From: Mycetocola_B reblochoni
Lineage (GTDB): Bacteria; Actinomycetota; Actinomycetes; Actinomycetales; Microbacteriaceae
Reading direction: 5' to 3'
NCBI RefSeq assembly: GCF_003667525.1
Contig: NZ_RCUW01000001.1
Location: 124,001-188,000, forward strand
DNA length: 64,000 nt
The notes under the pieces are model-generated. The model made no database searches. It saw only the letters and a list, made by a program, of their open reading frames with translations, and was not told where the DNA came from. Below are positions 25,828-34,893 of this stretch, piece by piece (position 1 is the stretch's first letter; the number at the start of each line of letters is the position of its first letter). Position numbers and translations under genes: made by a program.

Positions 25828-27446
25828 CCCGCCACCCTCCCGTCGAGGCGGGGGACGGCGTCGAGCAGCAGCCGCGTGTACGCCGACCGCGGCGAGCCGA
25901 AGACGCGGTCGACCTCGCCCGCCTCTTCCTGCCCCTCCGGCCCGAGGACGACGACGGCGTCAGCGACCGTCGCGACGACACCCAGGTCGTGGGTGATCAG
26001 CAGGATGGCGAGATCCTGCGTGTCGCGGAGCTCCTCGAGGAGAAGGATCACCTGCCGCTGGGTCGTCACGTCCAGCGCCGAGAGCGCCTCGTCGGCGACC
26101 AGCAGCCGCGGACGGGGGAACAGCGCCCGCGCGATCGCGGTGCGCTGGCGCTGGCCACCGGACAGCTCATGCGGGCGACGATCGAGAAGGCCAGGGTCGA
26201 GCCGCGCCTGCGCGGCGACCTCGCGGACGCGCGACCGCACCGTGGCGTGGCCCCACTCGGGGCGGACGGCACGGGCCGTGGCGATCGTCTCGGCGACGGT
26301 CTTCCTCGGGTTGAGGCTCGTGTACGGGTCCTGGAACACCAGCTGCACCTCGGCGCGCAGCTGCGGGCTGAGCGGAGGGACGCCGTCGGCCACCGCGGTG
26401 GGCAGGCGGACGCCCGCGATCTCGACGACGCCCGCGTCGGCGTACTGGAGACCGGCAGCGATGCGCCCGACCGTCGACTTGCCCGCACCCGACTCGCCGA
26501 CGAGGGCGGTGATGCTCCCCGCGGCGACGTCGAAGCCGATCCCGTCGACCACGGGGCGGCGACGGCGACCGGCGCGATACGACTTCGCCAGGCCGGACAC
26601 GCGGAGCACGGGCGCACCGTCGTCGCCCCTGCGCCGATGCGACGGCGCCACGCCGCCCGCGGGGAGCGCGTGCAGCTGGGCGGCCAGGACGAGCTCCCGC
26701 GTGTACGGATCGCCCGGAGCCGACACGAGACCACGCGCCTCCCCCGACTCCACCACGCGGCCGTCGCGGACGACGACGATATCGTCGGCGAGCGCCCCGG
26801 CGACGCCCAGGTCGTGGCTGACCAGGACGATCGCCGTGCCATGGCTCTCCTGGATCCGGCGGAAGAGGCGGAGCACGCTCGCCTGCACGCTCGCGTCCAG
26901 TGCGGTCGTCGGCTCGTCGGCGATGATCAGCGCGGGGTCGTTGGCGATCGCGATGGCGATCATGATGCGCTGGCGCTGGCCCCCGGACAGCTCGGCCGGG
27001 TAGGCGCGCGCGATGCGCGCTTCGCCGTCCAGACCGACGTCGGCGAGCAGCGAGGCGACCCTCGCGGCCACCTCGGCGCGCGAGCCACGCCGGTGCACCC
27101 TGACCGCCTCGGCGATCTGCGCCCCCACCCGCTTGAACGGGTGCAGATTGCTCGCGGGGTCCTGGAAGACGAAGCCGATCCGGGCCCCCAGCAGCGCGCG
27201 CCGGCGCCGTGGCTCCAGCCCGTTCAGCTCGACGCCGTCGAAGCGCGCCGACCCGCCGACGACCGCCCCGTCGAGCAGCCCGGTGGCGGCCAGGAGGCTG
27301 ACGGTCTTGCCCGATCCCGACTCGCCGACAACGGCGACGGTGCGCCCGGCGTCGACGGCGAGGCTGACGTCACTCACGGCGGGCACCGTCGTGCCGTCCG
27401 CGGCGGGGAATTCCACGCTCAGATGCGACAGCTCGAAGAGGGTCAT
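25824..27446 (-). CDS. Dpp-type ABC importer fused double ATPase (DppD-DppF)
   Basis: Cytosolic ATPase of 540 aa with both halves in one chain. Domain 1 has GESGSGKT, VFQDPASNLHP, LSGGQRQR, IIADEPTTALD and VSHDLGV. Domain 2 has GESGAGKST, VFQDPYTSLNPRK, LSGGQRQR, LLVADEALSALD and ITHDLGV. It is the first gene of the operon. The ATG at 27444-27446 is used; upstream in-frame starts lie in noncoding-looking DNA. The second Walker B reads DEALSALD, a common variant. A 5-bp inverted repeat ACCGT-CACGA-ACGGT at 27551-27565 sits in the divergent region toward the GNAT gene. Confidence 0.92.
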   Translation of the reverse strand: MTLFELSHLSVEFPAADGTTVPAVSDVSLAVDAGRTVAVVGESGSGKTVSLLAATGLLDGAVVGGSARFDGVELNGLEPRRRRALLGARIGFVFQDPASNLHPFKRVGAQIAEAVRVHRRGSRAEVAARVASLLADVGLDGEARIARAYPAELSGGQRQRIMIAIAIANDPALIIADEPTTALDASVQASVLRLFRRIQESHGTAIVLVSHDLGVAGALADDIVVVRDGRVVESGEARGLVSAPGDPYTRELVLAAQLHALPAGGVAPSHRRRGDDGAPVLRVSGLAKSYRAGRRRRPVVDGIGFDVAAGSITALVGESGAGKSTVGRIAAGLQYADAGVVEIAGVRLPTAVADGVPPLSPQLRAEVQLVFQDPYTSLNPRKTVAETIATARAVRPEWGHATVRSRVREVAAQARLDPGLLDRRPHELSGGQRQRTAIARALFPRPRLLVADEALSALDVTTQRQVILLLEELRDTQDLAILLITHDLGVVATVADAVVVLGPEGQEEAGEVDRVFGSPRSAYTRLLLDAVPRLDGRVAG

Positions 27447-27620
27447 GGCGGCCTTCGGGTCGGACGACCGGGGGCGTGGTCGTCGGGTGAGCACAACCGT
27501 AGGGTCGCCAGGCACCACCCGACGCGGCGCCGCTTAACACAGCGTTTCGAACCGTCACGAACGGTAACGAGCCCGGTCTCGGAGGCTCCGCCGCGACGCG
27601 GATGGGGGATCATTTCGGAC

Positions 27621-28691
27621 ATGCCCGAAGCCGCCCCCCTGCTCCCCCGCGTCGTGGACGAGCTCACGCGTCGCGGCGTCGCCGCGGCCGCCGATCCGTA
27701 CCGACACGAGGACGCGCCGGCGGTCCTCGCCTTCGTCGACGCGACGCCGAGCCTCGGCGGTCGGGCGTTCCGCGCCCGCAGCGGTGAGCTGGACGCCTTC
27801 CTCGACGGTGTCGACCCGACGGGGCACGGCCGCGTCGTCGTCCGGGTCGGCGGAGGCGTGGCCGCCGTCGTGGCCGCGGCTCCCCCCGGTGACGCCGACC
27901 CGTCCGCCATCGTCATCCTGGTCGACGGGGACGCACCGGCCGTGCTCACCGACGCCCTCGTCTCGGCCACGGTCACACCTGCCCCGGCCCAGACGATCAC
28001 GACGGACCGGCAGACCTCGCTCCGCGCCGCGCTTGGGCGGAAGGGGTTCCACGTGGTGCGCCGATTCTCCCGCATGCATCGCACGCTGACCGGTCCCGAC
28101 CGCGCGGGCGCCGCCCCGCCGGACGGGCTGCGGATCCTCACCGGCACCGAGCTGAGGCGGGAGGGACTTCTCGACGAGCTCCGCCTGACCCACAACGCCT
28201 CCTTCGCCGACCACTGGGGGCCGATGACGAAGACGGACGAGCAGTGGCATACCTACCTGGACGGCCCGGCGTTCATCCCCGAGCTGACCCTCGCCGCGGT
28301 GGCGGAGGGGCCCGGGGGTCCGCGCATCGCCGCCTACGCGCTCAACACCCACTACGTCGACACCGCCACCGGGCGGGCCGTCGAGTCCGTCCACACCGAC
28401 TTCCTCGGTGTCCCGCCCGAGTACCGGCGACGCGGGCTCGGACCGCTGCTGCTGTCCGAGCTGTGGGCGCGCGCCGCACAGGCCGGCCTGTCGACCGCCT
28501 CGCTCGGCGCCGACCTCGAGAACCGGCACCGGGCGGCGGCGCTCTACCGCAGCCTGGGCTATCGCGAGGTCGAGACGGCGACCGCGCACCTGCGGGCGCC
28601 CTCGCCGGCGGACCGTTCGCCGGAGGACCACTCGGCGGCGGCCCACAGCGGCACCGAAACCGAAACCCGCAGCGACACCGAAACCGGCTGA
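27621..28691 (+). CDS. GNAT-family protein, probably two-lobed acetyltransferase
   Basis: Protein of 356 aa. The C-terminal half is a clear GNAT domain: HTDFLGVPPEYRRRGLGPLL with acetyl-CoA motif RRRGLG, then ENRHRAAALYRSLGYRE. The N-terminal half (about 1-150) is Ala/Val/Asp-rich and may be a degenerate second GNAT lobe, as in MshD-like proteins, but this is uncertain. The C-terminus ends in a short Thr/Glu repeat (TETETRSDTETG). The start ATG has no strong ribosome binding site. It sits between two Dpp-type transport operons pointing away from each other. Confidence 0.78.
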   Translation: MPEAAPLLPRVVDELTRRGVAAAADPYRHEDAPAVLAFVDATPSLGGRAFRARSGELDAFLDGVDPTGHGRVVVRVGGGVAAVVAAAPPGDADPSAIVILVDGDAPAVLTDALVSATVTPAPAQTITTDRQTSLRAALGRKGFHVVRRFSRMHRTLTGPDRAGAAPPDGLRILTGTELRREGLLDELRLTHNASFADHWGPMTKTDEQWHTYLDGPAFIPELTLAAVAEGPGGPRIAAYALNTHYVDTATGRAVESVHTDFLGVPPEYRRRGLGPLLLSELWARAAQAGLSTASLGADLENRHRAAALYRSLGYREVETATAHLRAPSPADRSPEDHSAAAHSGTETETRSDTETG

Positions 28692-28764
28692 CACGACCGC
28701 CCCCGGACGACCCGGTGTCCGCACCGTGCCGCCCACCGCTCCTCCCCCACCAGAAAGGACCGTC

Positions 28765-29994
28765 GTGCCTGACCGCAACGCGCTCCCCTCCTCCCCCGAG
28801 ACCGACAGCGATACGCTCCAGCGGCGCTACCAGCCGGTCTTCGACCGCATCGGGGAGGAAAGCCTCGACCGCGAGCGCACGCGGACTCTGCCGTACGACC
28901 AGGTCCGCTGGCTCGTCGACGCCGGGTTCGGGCTTCTCCGCGTCCCGGTCCGGCTCGGCGGGTCGGGCGCCTCCCTCGCCCAGGTGTTCCACCTGCTCTC
29001 CCTCCTCGCCGAGGCTGACCCGAACGTCGCCCACATCTGGCGGAACCACCTCGCCTTCGTCGAGGATCGTCTGGGCGCCTCCCCCGTCGACCACCGCTGG
29101 ATCGACCGCCTCAGACGCGGCGACGTCATCGGAGGCGGCTGGACGGAGGCGGCCGGCGGCACCGCGGCGACGATGCGGACCCGCCTCACCGCGGCCGACG
29201 ACGGCGGACGGCTGCTCACAGGCTCGAAGCAGTACGCGACCGGAAGCCTGTACGCCGACTGGCTCGACGTGCTCAGCGTCGACGAGGACGGCCGGTTCGC
29301 CGTCGCGCTCGTGCGCGCCGCCCAGGAGGGCGTCGAGGTCGTCGACGACTGGAACGGCTTCGGCCAGCGCGCCACCGGGTCGGGGAGCGTCCGCTACAGG
29401 GACGCCGCCGTCGACGCGGCCGACGTCTACCGCGCCGAGGAACGCTTCAGCTACCAGAACCTCTTCTACCAGCAGAGCCTGCTGTCCGTGCTCATCGGCA
29501 TCGCACGGGCGACCAGGCGCGACGGCGTCGCGGCGCTGACGGCGAGGACGCGGACCCACAGGCAGGCGGTCACCGAGCGGCCCGCGGACGACCCGCAGCT
29601 GCTCCAGGTGATCGGCAGGGTCTCGGCCCTCGTCTTCGCGGGGGAGTCGGCTGGGCGACGGTCGGCCGAGGCGATCGACGTCGTCGCGGACGCCCACCGC
29701 CGCGGCGCGGTCGACGAGGAGCGCCGCGCCCTGCGGCAGGGGACGCTGGACAACGCCGCCGCGCAGCTCGTGATCAGCGACGCGACGCTGACCGCGACGA
29801 CCCTCGTCTTCGACGCGCTCGGCGCCTCCGCCGTGACCGACGACCTCGCCCTCGACCGGCACTGGCGCAACGCCAGGACCGTCGTGTCCCACAACCCCCG
29901 CGTCTACAAGGAGCGTGTCCTCGGGGACTGGCTCGTCAACGACGCCGACCCGACCGCGACGCAGCCAGCGCCGGCGCCCGCCCCGCGCGGCTGA
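28765..29994 (+). CDS. Acyl-CoA-dehydrogenase-fold flavin monooxygenase (SfnB/DszC-like)
   Basis: Flavoprotein of 409 aa with the acyl-CoA dehydrogenase fold. LVDAGFGLLRVPVRLGGSGAS in the N-terminal helical domain and GSKQYATGSLYADWLDV in the middle beta domain fit the SfnB/DszC/NtaB-neighbour group, which uses reduced flavin to oxidise organosulfur or amine compounds rather than acyl-CoA. The start is GTG at 28765 with AGAAAGGA upstream. It is first in a plus-strand run: LLM monooxygenase, binding protein, two permeases and ATPase. It probably oxidises the compound imported by that transporter. Substrate unknown. Confidence 0.82.
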   Translation: MPDRNALPSSPETDSDTLQRRYQPVFDRIGEESLDRERTRTLPYDQVRWLVDAGFGLLRVPVRLGGSGASLAQVFHLLSLLAEADPNVAHIWRNHLAFVEDRLGASPVDHRWIDRLRRGDVIGGGWTEAAGGTAATMRTRLTAADDGGRLLTGSKQYATGSLYADWLDVLSVDEDGRFAVALVRAAQEGVEVVDDWNGFGQRATGSGSVRYRDAAVDAADVYRAEERFSYQNLFYQQSLLSVLIGIARATRRDGVAALTARTRTHRQAVTERPADDPQLLQVIGRVSALVFAGESAGRRSAEAIDVVADAHRRGAVDEERRALRQGTLDNAAAQLVISDATLTATTLVFDALGASAVTDDLALDRHWRNARTVVSHNPRVYKERVLGDWLVNDADPTATQPAPAPAPRG

Positions 29995-30010
29995 GAACCA
30001 GGAGAGCACG

Positions 30011-31354
30011 ATGACCGCCCCCGACCGCCACATCCACCTGTCGTTGTTCCACATGCCCCACGGGCACCTGCCCTCCTCCTGGCGTCTCGCCGAGGTGGCA
30101 CCGCACAGCACCCACGTCCTGGAGACGACACTGGAGTCGGCGCGCCTGGCCGAGCGCGGGCTGTTCGACGCGTTCTTCATCGCCGACCGCGGCAGCGCCG
30201 GTCCGGAGGGCAACTGGCAGTACGGCCCGGTCGGCGGGTTCGAGCCGATCGGTTTGGCCGGCGCCGTGGCCGCACAGACCCGCTCCCTCGGCGTCGTCGT
30301 CACCGCCTCGACGACCTACACCGAACCCTTCACCCTGGCCAGGCAGCTGCTCTCGCTCGACCACCTGAGCGGTGGCAGGGCGGGCTGGAACATCGTCACC
30401 AGCTACTCGCCCGACACCCTGCGCAACTACGGCCTCACCGACCACGTCAGCCACGACGAGCGCTACGACCGGGCGACGGAGAGCGTCCGGGTGGTGAGGG
30501 AGCTGTGGCGCAGCTGGGACGGCGACGCCGTCGCCTGGGACGCCGAGGAGGGGGTGTGGGCCCGGCCGGCGTCCGTGCGCGCCATCGACCACGAGGGCGA
30601 GTACTTCCGCGTGCGGGGACCGGTCGACCTGCCCCGGTCGCCGCAGGACGAGCCGGTGCGCGTGCAGGCGGGCTCCTCACCCCGGGGGATCCGCTTCGCC
30701 GCGGAGCACGCGGAGGTCATCTTCACCGCCCAGACGACGGTCGAGCTCGGCCGGGCCTTCGTCGACACCGTGCACCGCGAGCTCGCCAGGGCGGGGCGCC
30801 GTCCGTCCGAGGTCCTCATCACCCCCGGTTTCTCCTTCGTCATCGGCTCGACGGACGCCGAGGCAGAGGCCGAGTACGAGCGGCTGCTCGACACCGTGCG
30901 CCTCGACCAGGTGCTCAGCGGCCTCCGCGAGGTCATCACCGTCGACCTGCGGGAGTACCCCCTGGACGGGCCGGTGCCGCCGCTGCCCGACCCCGAGACG
31001 GCCCAGGGTCACAAGTCGCGCCTCGAGGTGTACAAGCGCATCGCGGAGACGCCGGGGATGACCGTCCGAAAGCTCGCGCGACGCGTCGCCGGCCAGCGCG
31101 GCCACCACCAGGTGATCGGCAGCCCCGAGCGGATCGCCGACTCCCTGGAGCACTGGTTCGCCTCGGGGGCGGCGGACGGCTTCAACCTGCTCCCGTACAC
31201 GCAGCCGGGCCAGCTCGCCCTCTTCGTCGACCACGTCGTGCCGATCCTGCAGGAACGCGGGCTGTACCGGCACGAGTACCCGGGGACGACGCTGCGCGAC
31301 TCGCTCGGCCTGCCCTCTGTGCCCGCTCCGAGTCGAAGTCTTACGCCGCGATGA
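30011..31354 (+). CDS. LLM-class FMN-dependent monooxygenase (NtaA/SnaA/DszA-like)
   Basis: Luciferase-fold monooxygenase of 447 aa using FMNH2 from a separate reductase. Family stretches are LDHLSGGRAGWNIVTS, RNYGL and the C-terminal AADGFNLLPYTQPGQL, diagnostic of the NtaA/SnaA/DszA/SoxA group that cleaves C-N or C-S bonds (nitrilotriacetate, dibenzothiophene sulfone and others). AGGAG precedes the ATG, 16 bp after the SfnB-like gene. No flavin reductase gene is in the cluster, so reduced flavin must come from elsewhere. Confidence 0.88.
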   Translation: MTAPDRHIHLSLFHMPHGHLPSSWRLAEVAPHSTHVLETTLESARLAERGLFDAFFIADRGSAGPEGNWQYGPVGGFEPIGLAGAVAAQTRSLGVVVTASTTYTEPFTLARQLLSLDHLSGGRAGWNIVTSYSPDTLRNYGLTDHVSHDERYDRATESVRVVRELWRSWDGDAVAWDAEEGVWARPASVRAIDHEGEYFRVRGPVDLPRSPQDEPVRVQAGSSPRGIRFAAEHAEVIFTAQTTVELGRAFVDTVHRELARAGRRPSEVLITPGFSFVIGSTDAEAEAEYERLLDTVRLDQVLSGLREVITVDLREYPLDGPVPPLPDPETAQGHKSRLEVYKRIAETPGMTVRKLARRVAGQRGHHQVIGSPERIADSLEHWFASGAADGFNLLPYTQPGQLALFVDHVVPILQERGLYRHEYPGTTLRDSLGLPSVPAPSRSLTPR

Positions 31355-31409
31355 CGCTCCGTGTCGGGGGCACTGTCACCGGGGGAGGGCGCTCTCGTAC
31401 GGTTCACGG

Positions 31410-33017
31410 GTGAACGCATTCTCCCCCGGGCGCCGCACGCGCCGTCTGATTCCCAGCATCCTCGCCCTCGCCGTCACGGGCTCCCTGCTCACCGCCTGCA
31501 CGGCGTCCACGGATGCCTCCTCGACGGCCTCCGTCGAGGACCCGACCGTCATCGTCGCCCTCCCGACGGAACCGACCGTGTTCGACCCGAACCGCCAGTA
31601 CTCCTACGACACCTTCCGGATCGACAGGCACATCTACGAGACCCTCATCACCGAGGACCTGTCCACGCCGGCGGAGGACGGCACCCCCGAGCTGGTCCCC
31701 GGGCTGGCCGAGAGCTGGGACGTCAGCGACGACGGGCGCACCTTCACCTTCCACCTGCGCGAGGGCGTCACCTTCAGCGACGGCACCCCCTTCGACGCCG
31801 AGGCCCTCGACGTCAACGTCCGCCGCTTCACCGACCCCGACTTCGAGTACTTCGACGAGGAGAGCCAGGCCCGCATGTCCGGCGTGTTCGCCACCCTCGA
31901 ATCGACGGAGGTGGTCGACGACCACACCTTCAGCTACACCTTCACCGACCCGTTCCTCGCCTTCCCGCGGTACGTGGCGCAGGGCAACTACGTGCAGGGC
32001 GTGTTCAGCCCCGCCGCGCTGGAGGAGTACGGCAACGACGGCCTCGCCGACCACCCCGTCGGCACCGGCCCGTACACCTTCGTCGAGCGCAAGGCGAACG
32101 ACCACACCACCCTGGAGCGCAACGACGACTACTGGGGCGACGCGCCGGTCGCAGAGAAGCTCATCTTCCGCACCATCACCGACGAGTCCGCCCGCGCGTC
32201 CGCGCTGCGCACGGGCGACGTCGACATCATCGCCAACCCGCCGGCCGACGCCATCGACGAGCTCGCGCAGAGCGGCTACGGAACGCCGGACAACCTCGGC
32301 GCGGCGAACATCGACTTCTACGCCTTCAACTGGGCCAACGAGGCCGTCCAGGACGTGCGCGTGCGCCAGGCGATCATCAAGGCGATCGACCGTCAGGGAC
32401 TGGTCGACACCGTGTACTCCGGTCACGCCGCCGTCGCACGCAACATCTACCCCCTCTCCAACGAGGCCTTCGACGAGGGCCAGACGGACGCCGACTTCGA
32501 CCCGGACGGCGCCCGCGCACTCCTCGAGGAGGCCGGGTACGAGGACGGCGAGCTGTCGCTCGCGATCTCGACGTACGTCCCGAAGACGGCCGAGTACATC
32601 CAGAGCAACCTCGAGGACGTCGGCATCGACGTCGAGGTGCGCACCAGCGACTGGCTGACCTTCTCCCAGAACATCGCCGATCCGGGCGATGACGTCGCCC
32701 TCCAGCCCATGTCGTGGGGCCTGCTCACGGCGGACTGGCTCCGCGTCGCCTACTCCGGCTACGTCACCCGCATCGGCGACGGCGGGCAGTACATCGACGC
32801 CGCCGTCCCCGAGGCGATCGACGCCGCCGCCGCGAACGCGGACCAGGACAGCTACGTGCAGAGCTTCCAGGAAGCCAACCAGCTCGCGATCGACGAGGCG
32901 CTGTGGGTCCCGCTCGCCTCGCCGAGCGTCGGGTGGGCGTACAGCGACCGGGTCACCGGCTTCGTCTCGCCGGGGCAGAACTGGGTCGACCTGACCACCG
33001 TGGGCCTGAGCGAATGA
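31410..33017 (+). CDS. Dpp-type ABC transporter solute-binding lipoprotein (second system)
   Basis: Family-5 binding protein of 535 aa with a lipobox at LLTAC. It has VPGLAESWDVSDDGRTFTF and LREGVTFSDGTPF, the standard opening of the family, and GTGPYTF in the middle. The GTG start at 31410 lies 6 bp below TACGGT (31398-31403), so a second, leaderless transcript could start here inside the cluster. Its ATPase and permease partners follow directly. The ligand is probably the substrate of the flavin monooxygenases upstream, an inference from gene order. Confidence 0.9.
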   Translation: MNAFSPGRRTRRLIPSILALAVTGSLLTACTASTDASSTASVEDPTVIVALPTEPTVFDPNRQYSYDTFRIDRHIYETLITEDLSTPAEDGTPELVPGLAESWDVSDDGRTFTFHLREGVTFSDGTPFDAEALDVNVRRFTDPDFEYFDEESQARMSGVFATLESTEVVDDHTFSYTFTDPFLAFPRYVAQGNYVQGVFSPAALEEYGNDGLADHPVGTGPYTFVERKANDHTTLERNDDYWGDAPVAEKLIFRTITDESARASALRTGDVDIIANPPADAIDELAQSGYGTPDNLGAANIDFYAFNWANEAVQDVRVRQAIIKAIDRQGLVDTVYSGHAAVARNIYPLSNEAFDEGQTDADFDPDGARALLEEAGYEDGELSLAISTYVPKTAEYIQSNLEDVGIDVEVRTSDWLTFSQNIADPGDDVALQPMSWGLLTADWLRVAYSGYVTRIGDGGQYIDAAVPEAIDAAAANADQDSYVQSFQEANQLAIDEALWVPLASPSVGWAYSDRVTGFVSPGQNWVDLTTVGLSE

Positions 33018-33976
33018 TCCGGTACGCCGTCGCGCGCGTCGCCTCGGCAGTGCTCGTCCTCCTGGGGGTGTCGGCGGTCGTGTTCGCGGTCGCCGACGCC
33101 ACCCCGGGGGACCCGCTCGCGGGTCAGGACACGCAGAACATGACGGAGGAGCAGCTCGCCGGCCTGCGCGCCGCGTACGGGCTGGACCGGCCCCCTGTGG
33201 AGCGCTACCTCGCCTGGCTCGGCCAGTTCGCGATCGGCAACTGGGGCACCTCCCTCAGCGGCGGCCGCCCCGTGACCTCGCTCGTCCTCGAGCCCTTCGC
33301 CAACACCCTCGTCCTCACCGTCGCCGCGGTCCTGCTCTGCCTCGTCTTCGGGACGCTGATCGGTGCCGTCGCGGGGTTCCGCCAGGGCAGCGTCGCCGAC
33401 CGCATCAGCATGGGCGTCGTGCAGATCGGCCACAACGCCCCGACCTACTGGTTCGGCGTCGTGCTCGTCGGGGTCTTCGCCCTCTGGCTGGGCTGGCTGC
33501 CCGCCTCCGGCATGCGCGACCTGCGCGGTGACGGCGGCGTCGTCGACCTGCTCCGGCACCTCGCCCTCCCCGCCGTCGCCGCCTCCTTCGGGTCGATGCT
33601 CATCCTCGCCCGGCTGGTGCGGTCCAAGATCATCGACATCTCCCACGCCGACTACATCCGCCTGTTCCGCTCCCTCGGCATCTCTCCGGCGCGCATCCGG
33701 GCGCGCCACTACGGCCGCAACACGCTCCCGACGGTCATCACGATCACGGGGCTGCAGATCGGCGCGCTGATGAGCGGGGTGCTGTTCGTGGAGAAGGTCT
33801 TCGTCTGGCCGGGCATCGGCACCCAGCTGTTCAACGCCATCGCCGCCAAGGACTTCCTCGTCATCCAGGCCGGCGTCATGCTCGTCGCGGTCACCTTCGT
33901 CACCGTGAACCTGATCACCGACCTCACCCTCGACGCGCTCAACCCGCGTCTGCGCACCCCGAGGAGGACCGCATGA
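33014..33976 (+). CDS. Dpp-type ABC permease, DppB-like (second system)
   Basis: Membrane subunit of 320 aa with six helices. The first loop has ADATPGDPLAGQDT (GDP conserved), then LRAAYGLDRPPVERYLAWL. The coupling loop is ADYIRLFRSLGISPARIRARH, and VFVWPGIGTQLFNAI follows. The ATG overlaps the binding-protein stop (ATGA) and the stop overlaps the next ATG. Confidence 0.92.
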   Translation: MIRYAVARVASAVLVLLGVSAVVFAVADATPGDPLAGQDTQNMTEEQLAGLRAAYGLDRPPVERYLAWLGQFAIGNWGTSLSGGRPVTSLVLEPFANTLVLTVAAVLLCLVFGTLIGAVAGFRQGSVADRISMGVVQIGHNAPTYWFGVVLVGVFALWLGWLPASGMRDLRGDGGVVDLLRHLALPAVAASFGSMLILARLVRSKIIDISHADYIRLFRSLGISPARIRARHYGRNTLPTVITITGLQIGALMSGVLFVEKVFVWPGIGTQLFNAIAAKDFLVIQAGVMLVAVTFVTVNLITDLTLDALNPRLRTPRRTA

Positions 33977-34881
33977 GCTCCCCCGTCGAACGCGACATCG
34001 TCTCGCTCGGTGCGCCCGCCGCCCACGCGGGCCCCGCGGCCCTGCCCTCGGACCGGTGGTGGCAGCGGCTGCTGCGTCAGCCGTGGGCGTGCGCGGGCGT
34101 GGTCATCGTCCTCGTCGCGGTCCTCGTGTCCCTCGCCGCGCCCTGGCTGGCCCCGTACGACCCGACCACGGGCGTCGGCGGCGACAAACTGCTCCCGATC
34201 GGGAGCGACGGGCACCTCCTCGGCACCGACGACATCGGGCGCGACGTCCTCAGCCGTCTGATCTGGGGCGGCCGCACCTCACTGCTCGTCGGGTTCCTCC
34301 CCGTCGTGATCGCCACGGTGCTCGCCACCGTGCTCGGACTCGTCGCCGGGTACGCCCCCGAACTGGTCTCCGGCATCCTGATGCGTGTCGTCGACATCCT
34401 GTTCGCGTTCCCGACGGTGCTCTTCGCGATCGCGTTCGCTGCGCTCTACGGGCCGGGGCTCTGGCCGGTCGTGCTGACGATCATCCTCGCCGCGGTGCCC
34501 TACCTCACCCGCGTCATCTACTCCGAGGTCAAGGCCGAACGGGGCAAGGAGTACGTCGAGGCGTCCCGTGCGCTGGGTGCCTCAGGCGCGGCCGTGCTCT
34601 TCCGCGAGATCCTGCCCAACGTCAGCGCGCCGATCATCGTCTACGCGACCACCTGGGCCGGAGGGATGATCGTGTTCGCCGCCAGCCTCAGCGCCGTCGG
34701 GATCGGCGTGCAGCCGCCGACCGCCGACTGGGGGCGCATGGTCGCGGACGGCGCGAAGCTGTTCGCGCTCGGGGCACCCCAGCTGTCGCTCCTGCCCGGC
34801 CTCATCATCACCCTCGTCGCGACCGCCCTCAACTGGGTCGGTGACGGGCTGCGCGACGCCCTCGACCCCTACCACTCCTAG
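33973..34881 (+). CDS. Dpp-type ABC permease, DppC-like (second system)
   Basis: Membrane subunit of 302 aa. The characteristic LLGTDDIGRDVLSRLIWGGRTSL (GTDxxGRDxxSR) follows helix 1. The coupling loop is EYVEASRALGASGAAVLFREI. Late in the chain ASLSAVGIGVQPPTADWGRM replaces the usual LSFLGLG. The start overlaps the DppB stop (ATGA), and 12 bp separate its stop from the ATPase start. Confidence 0.92.
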   Translation: MSSPVERDIVSLGAPAAHAGPAALPSDRWWQRLLRQPWACAGVVIVLVAVLVSLAAPWLAPYDPTTGVGGDKLLPIGSDGHLLGTDDIGRDVLSRLIWGGRTSLLVGFLPVVIATVLATVLGLVAGYAPELVSGILMRVVDILFAFPTVLFAIAFAALYGPGLWPVVLTIILAAVPYLTRVIYSEVKAERGKEYVEASRALGASGAAVLFREILPNVSAPIIVYATTWAGGMIVFAASLSAVGIGVQPPTADWGRMVADGAKLFALGAPQLSLLPGLIITLVATALNWVGDGLRDALDPYHS

Positions 34882-34893
34882 GAGCACAACGAC